The translations under genes were made by a program, and so were the position numbers. DNA of 25,849 nt from Dehalococcoidales bacterium (GTDB lineage: Bacteria > Chloroflexota > Dehalococcoidia > Dehalococcoidales > RBG-16-60-22), in assembly GCA_030606585.1 (NCBI GenBank), contig JAUWGD010000007.1:1-25849 (forward strand), written 5' to 3'. Under the pieces are notes generated by a model, which saw nothing but the letters and a program-made list of their open reading frames with translations, made no database searches and was not told the origin of the DNA. Each line of letters starts with the position of its first letter. Within the stretch, counting starts at the first letter, position 1. Below, one piece after another: positions 7,878-15,332 of the stretch.

Positions 7878-8309
7878 ATGGCTGAATCAAAATACGGCAA
7901 ATGCATTAAAACAGGGCTTATCATGGACATAGACCATTACACGGGCAAGTCTATCGTGGCGCATAACGGCGAGCTGGACGCAGACTGCAGCATTGGCTAT
8001 CACTGCATCTCTAAACCGATGTCCTTCGACCATCCCCATTCCCATGACTTCCCGGAAATGCTCTGTTTTGTCGGGGGCAATCCGGAGGACATTACCGACT
8101 TAGGGGCGGAAATAGAGTTCACGCTGGGAGGCGAAAAACATATCATAAACTCCCCTGCCGTTGTTTCCATCCCCTCCAACGTAGAGCACTGCCCGATAGT
8201 TTTCAAGAAAGTAGATAAACCCCTGATATTCCTGGAAATATCACTTACTCGCATATGGAAACCGGTCGGGCCGCCGCCACCGAAGAAAAAACCGGCCAAA
8301 AAACAATAA
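7878..8309 (+). CDS. Cupin-like protein (first of two paralogs)
   Basis: I place the start at ATG 7878 (MAESKYGK), which follows GAGGGG; an in-frame ATG at 7836 overlaps the previous gene and lacks an SD. The second paralog begins MAETKYGK, which supports this choice. The product has 143 residues. It carries cupin motif 1 in canonical form, H54-S-H56-x3-E60 followed by six residues and Gly, and a motif-2-like VEH with H104. These four residues should bind a divalent metal. A Pro/Lys-rich tail ends the protein. It shares roughly half its residues with the next gene. The reaction is unknown; small cupins of this kind can be isomerases, dioxygenases or simple binding proteins. Confidence 0.8.
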   Translation: MAESKYGKCIKTGLIMDIDHYTGKSIVAHNGELDADCSIGYHCISKPMSFDHPHSHDFPEMLCFVGGNPEDITDLGAEIEFTLGGEKHIINSPAVVSIPSNVEHCPIVFKKVDKPLIFLEISLTRIWKPVGPPPPKKKPAKKQ

Positions 8310-8357
8310 GAATTTTCCGTTCTATAGGATAATTCCCTGCATAAGGAGGATTTAAAA

Positions 8358-8771
8358 ATGGCGGAAACAAAATACGGGAAACACGTACTCAGAGAGGCCT
8401 TTAAAACACATCATCAACTTGAAGGGCTATCTGCCAACGGCGACGAGATGGATGCCGACTGCATCCTTACCCACCATGTTATTTATAAGCCGGAGCTAAT
8501 GTTGAAGGAGCCCCATTACCACAGTGACTTCATACAGCTGCTCTGTTTCCTCGGTACCAACCCGATGGACGTGCGGGATTTCGGCGGGGCGGTGGTGGAG
8601 ATATGCCTGGGCGAGGAACAGGAAAAACACGTCATCGACTCCCCTGCTATCGTCTCAGTCTCCAAAGGACTGCCCCATGGCCCTCTGGACTTCAAGGTAA
8701 TCCCCAAGCCCATCATCTTCCTGGAGATAATGCTGACACGGCGGTACCATATGGATAAATTGAAGAAATAA
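8358..8771 (+). CDS. Cupin-like protein (second paralog, metal-ligand Glu replaced)
   Basis: This 137-residue protein aligns end to end with its upstream neighbour (MAETKYGK against MAESKYGK; LLCFLGTNP against MLCFVGGNP; IDSPAIVSV against INSPAVVSI; IFLEIMLTRRY against IFLEISLTRIW). Cupin motif 1 keeps two histidines (H53, H55), but the glutamate position is Gln60; H107 aligns with the motif-2 histidine. The set is therefore one canonical and one altered metal site, compatible with a heterodimer or with sub-functionalisation after tandem duplication. AAGGAGG (8343-8349) lies eight bases before the ATG, an excellent SD. The gap to the previous gene is 48 bases with no terminator. Confidence 0.8.
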   Translation: MAETKYGKHVLREAFKTHHQLEGLSANGDEMDADCILTHHVIYKPELMLKEPHYHSDFIQLLCFLGTNPMDVRDFGGAVVEICLGEEQEKHVIDSPAIVSVSKGLPHGPLDFKVIPKPIIFLEIMLTRRYHMDKLKK

Positions 8772-8880
8772 GATAAGACCGGTTGATACCTTAACCGCCC
8801 GTAAATAGACATTATGTCAAGTGCATTTACGCTTTATACGATTGTATCGTTTGTCTACACCTGCCCTGCCCCATCATTAA

Positions 8881-8896
8881 TAAGATATTTATCTTA
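8881..8896. promoter_or_regulatory. Perfect inverted repeat, candidate operator
   Basis: TAAGATA-TT-TATCTTA is a perfect 7+7 bp inverted repeat with a 2-bp spacer, in the 209-bp gap between the second cupin gene and the degenerate receiver gene. It has the size and symmetry of a dimeric regulator site. An extended -10-like TGCTATGTT lies shortly downstream, but I cannot pair it with a good -35. AT-rich palindromes also occur by chance. Confidence 0.35.
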
Positions 8897-8980
8897 TCCC
8901 CGCAGCCGTTTATGCTATGTTTATCACCCCGATGTTAGTCTTATACCAGAAGATAAAACAATGACTCCAAGGAGGCTAAC

Positions 8981-9397
8981 ATGCTGGCACAAACCAAAAT
9001 CCTTACTATCAGCACCGACCCGGTACTGGTGAACTTCCTGCAGCAAGGACTTAATGATGGTGAGTACGAGACAATAAGTACCCGTCACACCGGAACCCGC
9101 CTCAAAGACGTAATAGATTCCGAAGACCCGGAGTTCATAGTCCTGGATATTATGATGCCCACACTGGACGGAATCGGGACGTGTTTACAACTCCGTCAAT
9201 GGACGGATTTACCCATTATGATGCTCAGCACCTGGGGTACCGGAGACAACACGGTCAGGGGACTGAACCTGGGTTCCGACAACTACCTGACCGAGCCATT
9301 TGGAGTTGATGTGTTAAAAAAGCGGATTGAAGATACCCTGAAGCGCAACACCACGGCATTTGACCCGCTGTCTAATATAAGTACCGGTAATAACTGA
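8981..9397 (+). CDS. Stand-alone degenerate receiver (pseudo-receiver) protein
   Basis: The 138-residue product is one CheY-like domain and a short tail (about 125-138). It resembles the receiver of the OmpR-type regulator at 5121 (LDIMMPTLDG against LDLMMPKVDG; NYLTEPFG against DYLTKPFG), so it may have arisen by duplication and loss of the winged-helix part. D56 and S83 are kept. The acidic pocket reads S11-T12-D13 where DDD is usual, and the invariant lysine is Glu105. Loss of the lysine normally abolishes the phosphorylation-induced switch, so it may be a constitutive or protein-binding receiver. AAGGAGG stands about six bases before the ATG. An intrinsic terminator follows at 9455. Confidence 0.88.
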   Translation: MLAQTKILTISTDPVLVNFLQQGLNDGEYETISTRHTGTRLKDVIDSEDPEFIVLDIMMPTLDGIGTCLQLRQWTDLPIMMLSTWGTGDNTVRGLNLGSDNYLTEPFGVDVLKKRIEDTLKRNTTAFDPLSNISTGNN

Positions 9398-9454
9398 CAT
9401 TTAAAGACTATTTACGAGCTGTTCCCCAGCTTGGTAACGTCCCAACAGTTGGCA

Positions 9455-9493
9455 GGGCTTAGCCGATAAAACGCTAAGCCCTTTCTATTTTTT
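9455..9493 (+). terminator. Intrinsic terminator
   Basis: GGGCTTAGC (9455-9463) pairs perfectly with GCTAAGCCC (9473-9481) around a nine-base loop, followed by TTTCTATTTTTT. It ends the transcript of the degenerate receiver gene. Confidence 0.9.
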
Positions 9494-9652
9494 CCAGTAA
9501 TTATTCCCTGTAAAACATTTATGCATTGTTTATAGCTTCACCCTGCCTTTTTATGATTTATTTTCCATTCCAACGATAAGCTGAGACTGTGAGATGAAAA
9601 CCAGATATGCGGTATATCCGCTAAACAGAGTTGATATATAAGGCCCGATGAA

Positions 9653-10168
9653 ATGAAAAGGAAATTGTTATTTCCCCTGATTGCGGCTTTACTGCTCGCA
9701 CCCTGGCCGATGGCATACGCCTATGATGAAGCCCTGGCTATAAACACACCTGTAAACATAGAGCCGGCCGAAGAAGCCGCCGCGCCGAAAATTAATGCCT
9801 TCAATTATACCATAGGCGGCGTCACTCCGGGCGACCTCTTTTACATCGACTCTTCCAGCACCACCACCGATATGCATCTTACCCTGTATATCACCAATAC
9901 CAACGAACTCGTGTATCAATACCGGTACATGAACCTGAAAATCGGCATTTACGTGCAAACAGATATCGACCAGTGGGAAGAAGTGACCTGGGGTGAAGAG
10001 GAAGCATCGCAGGATATATATATAACCATGCAGAGCGGTGTGGCGGAATTTACTCTGCCGGGATACGCCAGCTACAAGGTTACCATCGATAACGGCTGTT
10101 TTTACTGCTACGGGGTCGGTACTAATGAAAGCGCCGCCCGTCCCCAGTTTTATCTGACGTCAACATGA
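9653..10168 (+). CDS. Secreted hypothetical protein
   Basis: The 171-residue product has a clear Sec signal peptide (MKRK, then a hydrophobic core LLFPLIAALLLAPWPM) with a probable cut after AYA at about residue 23. The mature part is acidic and strand-rich: NAFNYTIGGVTPGDLFYID, alternating polar-hydrophobic stretches, and one CFYC pair near the C-terminus that could form a disulfide or bind metal. There is no lipobox, cell-wall anchor or second membrane span, so it should be released or held non-covalently outside the membrane. I do not recognise the family. An earlier ATG (9648) is in a frame that stops at once. The SD is weak. The small gene at 10228 follows by 59 bases, before the next terminator. 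Confidence 0.75.
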   Translation: MKRKLLFPLIAALLLAPWPMAYAYDEALAINTPVNIEPAEEAAAPKINAFNYTIGGVTPGDLFYIDSSSTTTDMHLTLYITNTNELVYQYRYMNLKIGIYVQTDIDQWEEVTWGEEEASQDIYITMQSGVAEFTLPGYASYKVTIDNGCFYCYGVGTNESAARPQFYLTST

Positions 10169-10227
10169 GATGACGGATTATAAGGAACTTACCAATACAA
10201 CAATAAAACGACGCAGGAGGTAACATC

Positions 10228-10446
10228 ATGATAATACTTTGGATACGCAAGAAAAAAACAGAGGGGCAGAATGGCCTGGTTAAGGATAATAAAGAGTCTT
10301 TCCACAAACATGACGAAATTATGAAACAGTTCCGCCTGGCCCACCCGGACACCAACGTCATTAATGCCAGAGACATCGTTACGGCAGACGGCAACCTGCT
10401 GGCGCCGGTAGACAAGGTAAAGCTAACCGAGCACGTGCAAAACTGA
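10228..10446 (+). CDS. Small hypothetical protein (72 aa)
   Basis: The ORF is short, but AGGAGGT sits at the right distance before ATG 10228 and a perfect intrinsic terminator follows about 70 bases after the stop, so I accept it as a real gene. The N-terminus is a short hydrophobic run (MIILWI) followed by basic residues (RKKK); the rest is hydrophilic with mixed charge and a VTADGNLLAPVDKVKLTEHV tail. It has no cysteines and no complete membrane span. It probably shares a transcript with the secreted protein upstream. Function unknown. Confidence 0.6.
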   Translation: MIILWIRKKKTEGQNGLVKDNKESFHKHDEIMKQFRLAHPDTNVINARDIVTADGNLLAPVDKVKLTEHVQN

Positions 10447-10517
10447 TGTATTCATGTTTTGACAGGTTAAACTTTCGATGCGAAGCCAGTAATTAAACCT
10501 GTATCAATTTATAAAGT

Positions 10518-10556
10518 AAGCTCTCCCATCTTCTTTACGTGGGAGAGCTTTATTTT
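10518..10556 (+). terminator. Intrinsic terminator with an 11-bp perfect stem
   Basis: AAGCTCTCCCA (10518-10528) pairs perfectly with TGGGAGAGCTT (10540-10550) around an 11-base loop, followed by a T-rich tail (TTATTTT). It ends the transcript of the secreted and small hypothetical proteins. Confidence 0.92.
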
Positions 10557-10641
10557 GCGCCTGCCCTGCCCTATCCGGCAGCCTCAAGCTCTTGCCACGA
10601 CACGTCTCATGATGATAAAATATTGAACAGCGTCACATCAG

Positions 10642-10714
<73 letters not shown>

Positions 10715-10760
10715 CTTTCACTCTTTAATTCCATTAGGCAACGTCACTTATCACCGATTA

Positions 10761-11549
10761 TCAATCGTCACGCGGCGTTAGGGGTAATCCGCCGCCGGCG
10801 TTGATAGACTCTCCGGTAACATAAGATGAAAGCTCGGATGCCAGAAACAGGGCCACCCCGGCGATTTCCTCCGGCATACCCATTCTCAGCATCGGCACCC
10901 GATTGTCCAGCATCTTGAAAAAGGCTTTCCCTTCTTCTTCGGACATTCCCTTCAGCATCTCGGTAAAGAATTCCGAACGCACCGGACCCGGCAGAATAGC
11001 GTTCACGGTGATATTTTCGCGCGCCAGTTCGAAAGCCAGGTTGCTGGTCAGCGAAATGACGCCACCTTTAGCCGAATGGTAATGAACGATAGGCGCGGGG
11101 GGATGGATGGCACCCATCGACGATACATTTATAATTTTGCCGTACCTGTTTTTTTTCATATGAGGCACGACCGCCCGGCAACATAGAAACTGGCCTTTCA
11201 AATTTATACCGACAATCCTGTCCCAGTCCTCATCGGTGGTATTCTCAATTCCCCCGCCTGTCGCCTGGGAAATCCCGCCCGCATTATTGACCAGGATATC
11301 GATTTTGCCGAACTTTTTAACGGTCTGCTCTACCATATCGTTTACTTCGGCGCTATTGGAGACATCGGCACCAATCGCCAGGGACTCTCTTCCCATAGCC
11401 TTTACCTCATCCGCGACCTTACGGGCGCCTTCCACGTGCAGGGCATTGACAACGATATCACAACCCTCCCCGGCGAACCTCAGGCAGATAGCTCTCCCGA
11501 TTCCTTTAGCTCCTCCGGTAACAATCGCCACTCGATTTTTAAGTAACAC
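10761..11549 (-). CDS. Short-chain dehydrogenase/reductase (FabG-like SDR)
   Basis: The 262-residue protein is a classical SDR. The N-terminal Rossmann motif TGGAKGIG (11-18), NNAGG (88-92) and the catalytic tetrad N116, S144, Y157, K161 are all present (YHSAK), as is the C-terminal SSYVTGESINAGGG. It should oxidise a secondary alcohol or reduce a ketone with NAD(P). The start is GTG 11549, chosen because AGGAGG (minus strand, 11561-11556) lies six bases upstream; the next in-frame codons give a normal SDR N-terminus. It diverges from the AOR operon across about 190 AT-rich bases, so the two may share regulation and pathway. The substrate cannot be read from the sequence. Confidence 0.92.
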   Translation of the reverse strand: MLLKNRVAIVTGGAKGIGRAICLRFAGEGCDIVVNALHVEGARKVADEVKAMGRESLAIGADVSNSAEVNDMVEQTVKKFGKIDILVNNAGGISQATGGGIENTTDEDWDRIVGINLKGQFLCCRAVVPHMKKNRYGKIINVSSMGAIHPPAPIVHYHSAKGGVISLTSNLAFELARENITVNAILPGPVRSEFFTEMLKGMSEEEGKAFFKMLDNRVPMLRMGMPEEIAGVALFLASELSSYVTGESINAGGGLPLTPRDD

Positions 11550-11644
11550 CTGTTGCCTCCTTTAGACTTATACACTATAAATATATATATCCAAGTCTCA
11601 ATATAACCGATTTTATTGCCTGCTGACAATAAAAGTTGCAGAGA

Positions 11645-11673
11645 TTATCTAAAATACGGCAATATTATATAAT
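11645..11673 (+). promoter_or_regulatory. Candidate promoter of the AOR operon
   Basis: A perfect TATAAT (11668-11673) lies 17 bp after TTATCT (11645-11650, three of six to consensus). The -10 box is embedded in a 12-bp perfect palindrome TATTATATAATA (11663-11674). Transcription would start near 11680, giving about 60 nt of leader before ATG 11741. The weak -35 suggests dependence on an activator. Confidence 0.45.
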
Positions 11674-11702
11674 AACGGAGCAACCGAGTATTACGTTATT
11701 AT
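11669..11702 (+). promoter_or_regulatory. Inverted repeat at the AOR operon start
   Basis: ATAATAACG (11669-11677) and CGTTATTAT (11694-11702) are perfect 9-bp inverted copies with 16 bases between. The left arm overlaps the candidate -10 box. It is better placed as a DNA operator spanning the -10 and start site than as an RNA hairpin, because its left arm would precede the transcript start. Confidence 0.4.
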
Positions 11703-11740
11703 CTTCATCGGGGATAAGTACCATTAACGAGGAGGAATTC

Positions 11741-13588
11741 ATGACCAGAGGCTACATGGGGAAAATTCTCAATGTAAATCTATCAATAAGCGAGTTAAGC
11801 GACGAAGTCCTGGACGAGAAAATATACCGCGATTATATCGGCGGTTACGGCATCGGCGCCAGGATTCTGTACGACCGCATGAAGGCTGGTGTCGACCCGC
11901 TGGGCCCGGACAGCATTCTGGGAATTATATCCGGTCCGCTTACGGGCACAGACGCAATCTCAGGCACGAGATTCACGATTCTGGGCAAGTCACCGTTGAC
12001 GGGGTGCTGGGGGGATGCCAATTCAGGCGGGTATTTCGGTGCTTATATCAAGTTCTCCGGGTACGACGGAATATTTTTAACGGGCATATCCGAAAAACCG
12101 GTCTACCTGTATATCGATAACGGCATGGCAGAGTTGAGAGACGCCGCCCATCTATGGGGCAAGGACACTTACGAAACCGAGGACATTTTGAAAAGCGAAC
12201 TGGGCAAGGACATAGCTATAATCAGTATCGGGCCGGCGGGGGAGAAGCTGGCACGCTTATCCTGCATTATGCACAACAAAGGCAGCGCGGCGGGACGTTC
12301 CGGACTGGGCGCTGTAATGGGCTCAAAGAAGCTCAAGGCGGTGGCCGTGAAAGGTAAAATGGAAGTACCCGTCGCCGATGCGAAAGGACTTAAAAAATTA
12401 AGGACCAAGATATTAGCTAAAATGAGCGGTGATATAGACTGGTTGGGCAAATACGGCACGTCATTCGTAACCGTCCAGTCAGCTGAAAGCGGCGATTCTC
12501 CGGTAAAAAACTGGGGAGGGGTAGCGGTAAATGATTTCCCGGATGCCAGGCCGCTCGGAGCCGACCCCCTGGATGAGTACAAGCAGAAGCGGACCGGCTG
12601 TTACCGATGCCCCATCAGCTGCGAGGCAATTATGAAAGAGGGGACGGGAGAGTATAAATATAAAGCGGGGTCTTTCAGGCCGGAGTACGAAACCCTCGCT
12701 ATGTTCGGCAGCAACTGCCTGAACAATAATCTGGAATCGATAATCATGGCCAACGATATCTGCAATCGCTACGGCATCGATACTATATCCGCCGGTGCCG
12801 TTATGGCATTTGTCATGGAATGCTATGAGAAGGGACTGATTACTAAAAAGGATACCGGCGGCATCGAAATGACCTGGGGTAACCATAAATCGCTGGTTGC
12901 CATGATGGAAAAAATGGCTAAAAGAGAAGGTCTCGGCGATATTTTGGCCGACGGCGTAAAAATTGCTGCCCAGAAAATCGGCAAAGGCGCTGAACAATAT
13001 GCCATCCACATTCATGGTCAGGAGGTCCCGGCACATAATCCGATTGGCGGGTTCCACTGGCCGGCGACATACATCGCCAATGCCACTCCGGGACGCCATA
13101 CGCAGGGCTCGGAGGGCTTCAGCCAGGAACTGATGACGGAATATGACAAGGGTTCGTTCAGCGGTAGAGGGCCGGCGCATATGATGGGCACCTGCCAGCA
13201 GCACGTCGTGATGTGCACCGGGATGTGTCTTTTCGTGAACGGCAACCTCCCCGGCTATGAGACTATCGCGGAGTTCATGAGAGCGATTACCGGATGGGAT
13301 ATAACCCTCGACGAATTGCTGACAGCCGGAGAGAGAATCGAAAATCTCCGGCAGGCCTTTAATATCCGCGAAGGTGTAAACCTGCTCAAGCATGAAGTTT
13401 CCGGCAGAATACTCGGTAAGCCGCCGCATAAAGAAGGACCCCTGGCCGGAATTACCGTAGACGCGGATACACTCGTTAAAGAGTATATAGCCACCATGGA
13501 CTGGGACCCGGCAACCGCCAAACCCAGTGAAAAGAAGCTGAAAGAACTGGGGCTGGACGATGTGGCTCAAGAGCTCTACCCGCGCTAA
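11741..13588 (+). CDS. Aldehyde:ferredoxin oxidoreductase family protein (AOR 1)
   Basis: I place the start at ATG 11741 (MTRGYMGKIL), which follows GAGGAGG (11729-11735); the longer frame from 11636 adds 35 residues unlike the family. The second AOR starts MARGYMGKIL, which confirms this. The 615-residue protein has the expected layout: N-terminal tungstopterin domain (KSPLTGCWGDANSGG, GRSGLGAVMGSKKLKAV), the [4Fe-4S] ligands C287, C290, C294 (CYRCPISC) and a distal cysteine (C492 or C496). These positions fit the 288/291/295/494 pattern of the Pyrococcus enzyme. The family oxidises aldehydes to carboxylic acids, or the reverse, with ferredoxin in the cytoplasm using tungsten. It leads a six-gene operon. 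Substrate unknown. Confidence 0.94.
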   Translation: MTRGYMGKILNVNLSISELSDEVLDEKIYRDYIGGYGIGARILYDRMKAGVDPLGPDSILGIISGPLTGTDAISGTRFTILGKSPLTGCWGDANSGGYFGAYIKFSGYDGIFLTGISEKPVYLYIDNGMAELRDAAHLWGKDTYETEDILKSELGKDIAIISIGPAGEKLARLSCIMHNKGSAAGRSGLGAVMGSKKLKAVAVKGKMEVPVADAKGLKKLRTKILAKMSGDIDWLGKYGTSFVTVQSAESGDSPVKNWGGVAVNDFPDARPLGADPLDEYKQKRTGCYRCPISCEAIMKEGTGEYKYKAGSFRPEYETLAMFGSNCLNNNLESIIMANDICNRYGIDTISAGAVMAFVMECYEKGLITKKDTGGIEMTWGNHKSLVAMMEKMAKREGLGDILADGVKIAAQKIGKGAEQYAIHIHGQEVPAHNPIGGFHWPATYIANATPGRHTQGSEGFSQELMTEYDKGSFSGRGPAHMMGTCQQHVVMCTGMCLFVNGNLPGYETIAEFMRAITGWDITLDELLTAGERIENLRQAFNIREGVNLLKHEVSGRILGKPPHKEGPLAGITVDADTLVKEYIATMDWDPATAKPSEKKLKELGLDDVAQELYPR

Positions 13589-13613
13589 AAGTCTTAAGTA
13601 AGGAGGCGGCAAG

Positions 13614-14405
13614 ATGGCTTTCAGGCCGAAAAAGAACCGCATCCTCGAAGCTCTGAAAAAGGGTGAAATTCCGCTGGGTATGGAAGTTAACACGGGCAAC
13701 CCGAGCATTATAGAAATCCTCGGTTACACCGGGTTCGATTTCTACATGCTGGATATGGAACATACCCGGATAAACCGCGAGACAATGGAGCACTGCATCC
13801 GCGCCGCCGACGCCGCCGGGATAACCACACTGGTCAGGGTGACCGAAAACGACCCCGGTCTTATCCGGCATTGCCAGGAAGCCGGAGCCCAGGGCGTGGT
13901 GGTTCCCCGCGTGGAAACCCCCGAGGACGTACAGAAAATAATCAATGCCATGCGATACGGCCCCGAAGGCAAATGCGGGGTCTGTCCTCTGGTACGCGCC
14001 GCGAACTACTCGGATGAAGGGTATGAGGAATACATAGAATATTCCAACCAGAATAACATGATTATTCCCCTGCTCGAGAGTAAGACCGGCTTTGAGAACG
14101 CGGAGGAGATTTTCGCCCTACTAAAGCCGGGCGTGGATGCCATCGGTACGGGCATGGGCGACCTGAGATTCTCGCTGAGAAAGCCGGGACAGAAGGCGGA
14201 CAGGCAGCATCCTTATATCAAGGAGGCCGCCGATAAGGTCGCATCCCTCTCGAAGAAGACGGGTGTCCCCATAATGGACATGGCTTTTTCTCCAGAGGGA
14301 GCCAAGGAAACGATAGCCAGGGGTACCAGAATATTACTGTACTCTCTGGACCAGATGCTTTTCTATAATCTTTGCCGGGACATTGTCCGGGCGGTAAAGG
14401 GGTAA
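13614..14405 (+). CDS. HpcH/HpaI-family aldolase
   Basis: The 263-residue protein fits the HpcH/HpaI metal-dependent class II aldolase family. Visible landmarks are the LDMEH motif with H50, R75 in LVRVTENDP, GAQGVVVPRVETPEDV (91-106), a probable metal-ligand Glu155 (PLLESKTG) and a GMGDL motif with D183 in the place of the family's second acidic ligand. Members cleave 2-keto-4-hydroxy acids, or the like, to pyruvate (or another keto acid) and an aldehyde; some relatives act on CoA thioesters. An aldehyde product would be a natural AOR substrate, and the gene lies 25 bases after an AOR gene. AAGGAGG (13600-13606) precedes the ATG. The ESKTG context is not the usual QIE, so the substrate may differ from characterised members. 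Confidence 0.9.
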   Translation: MAFRPKKNRILEALKKGEIPLGMEVNTGNPSIIEILGYTGFDFYMLDMEHTRINRETMEHCIRAADAAGITTLVRVTENDPGLIRHCQEAGAQGVVVPRVETPEDVQKIINAMRYGPEGKCGVCPLVRAANYSDEGYEEYIEYSNQNNMIIPLLESKTGFENAEEIFALLKPGVDAIGTGMGDLRFSLRKPGQKADRQHPYIKEAADKVASLSKKTGVPIMDMAFSPEGAKETIARGTRILLYSLDQMLFYNLCRDIVRAVKG

Positions 14406-14446
14406 CAACACAGTTATAAAGAGAATTACGAGGAGGAATCATCGCT

Positions 14447-15283
14447 ATGAGTAGCCTGAAGGGCAAGGTCGCTCTGGTTACCGGAGCCGCCAGTAAGAGG
14501 GGCATGGGACATGCCATCGCCGTGAGACTGGCCAGGGAAGGAGCCGATGTTGTCGTTATCGATAAAATCGCCACGCCTAAAAGCCTTTTCCCCGGCGACG
14601 AGGGATGGGGCGGACTGGACGCTATCGTCACGGAAATCGAGTCACTGGGCAGGAAAGCCCTGGCGGCGACGGTGGATATCAATGTCGGTAAAGAAGTTGA
14701 CGCAATCGTGGCAAAAACCCTGAAACAATTCGGGAAGATAAACATACTGGTACACGCCGCTGCCATTCGCGGGCCGGTGGGGGTACCGGTCGTCGACCTC
14801 ACGGAGAAAGACATCCGCGCCATTATAGATGTTGACCTGGTCGGCTCGTTTTTAATCTGCAAGGCGGCAGCTAAAGCTATGATATCCAGGGGAGAGGGCG
14901 GCAAAATCGTTATTTTCTGCTCGCTGGCGGGAACGCACGGCGTACCGGGGAGCGCCGCTTATTCCGCCGCCAAATACGGCACCATCGGGCTGACGAAAAG
15001 CCTGGCGCTGGAGCTGGCACAGCATAAAATAAACGTCAACGGCATCAACCCCGGCATGATAGTAACGAACCTGAGAGACGATTCCTTTACCAAGATGGCA
15101 AAGGCCGATGGCATCACCTGGGAAGAAGCCAGGAGGAGAGACCACGAAGCGTTAGGTACGCATATACCGTGGGGTCGACTCGGCACGCCGGAGGAAGCTG
15201 CCGACCTTGCCTATTTCCTGGTTTCCGACCTTTCAGATTACATCACCGGCGAAGTGGTGGCGCTCGGGGGCGGAGTTACCTAA
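14447..15283 (+). CDS. Short-chain dehydrogenase/reductase with altered tetrad
   Basis: The 278-residue protein is an SDR with an extended glycine motif (TGAASKRGMG, 12-21), an insertion (about 43-57, containing PGDEGWGG) before the D-x-N element, HAAA (103-106) where NNAG is usual, S159, Y172 and K176 (YSAAK), and a C-terminal SDYITGEVVALGGG. The conserved Asn of the NLxG helix is Asp130 (DLVG), so the proton-relay tetrad is changed. Long N-terminal insertions of this sort occur in SDRs acting on large or hydrophobic alcohols. GAGGAGG is about ten bases before the ATG. It is the third gene of the AOR operon and probably oxidises a hydroxyl group on the pathway intermediate. Confidence 0.9.
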   Translation: MSSLKGKVALVTGAASKRGMGHAIAVRLAREGADVVVIDKIATPKSLFPGDEGWGGLDAIVTEIESLGRKALAATVDINVGKEVDAIVAKTLKQFGKINILVHAAAIRGPVGVPVVDLTEKDIRAIIDVDLVGSFLICKAAAKAMISRGEGGKIVIFCSLAGTHGVPGSAAYSAAKYGTIGLTKSLALELAQHKINVNGINPGMIVTNLRDDSFTKMAKADGITWEEARRRDHEALGTHIPWGRLGTPEEAADLAYFLVSDLSDYITGEVVALGGGVT

Positions 15284-15332
15284 ACAGATATTATTTATTC
15301 CTGTTGCCTGAATAAACGGGAGGCGTAAATAA

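Noticed and set aside
10459..10487. TTGACA at 10459 as a promoter
   Set aside because: No -10-like hexamer lies 16-18 bp downstream, and the region runs straight into a terminator.
8860..10571. CCTGCCCTGCCC found at 8860-8871 and again at 10560-10571
   Set aside because: The match is 12 bases of simple sequence with no extended homology or flanking repeats; probably chance.
12479..13708. 409-codon minus-strand ORF opposite AOR 1
   Set aside because: It is a shadow of strong codon bias in the AOR gene; the plus strand has clear family motifs and an SD.
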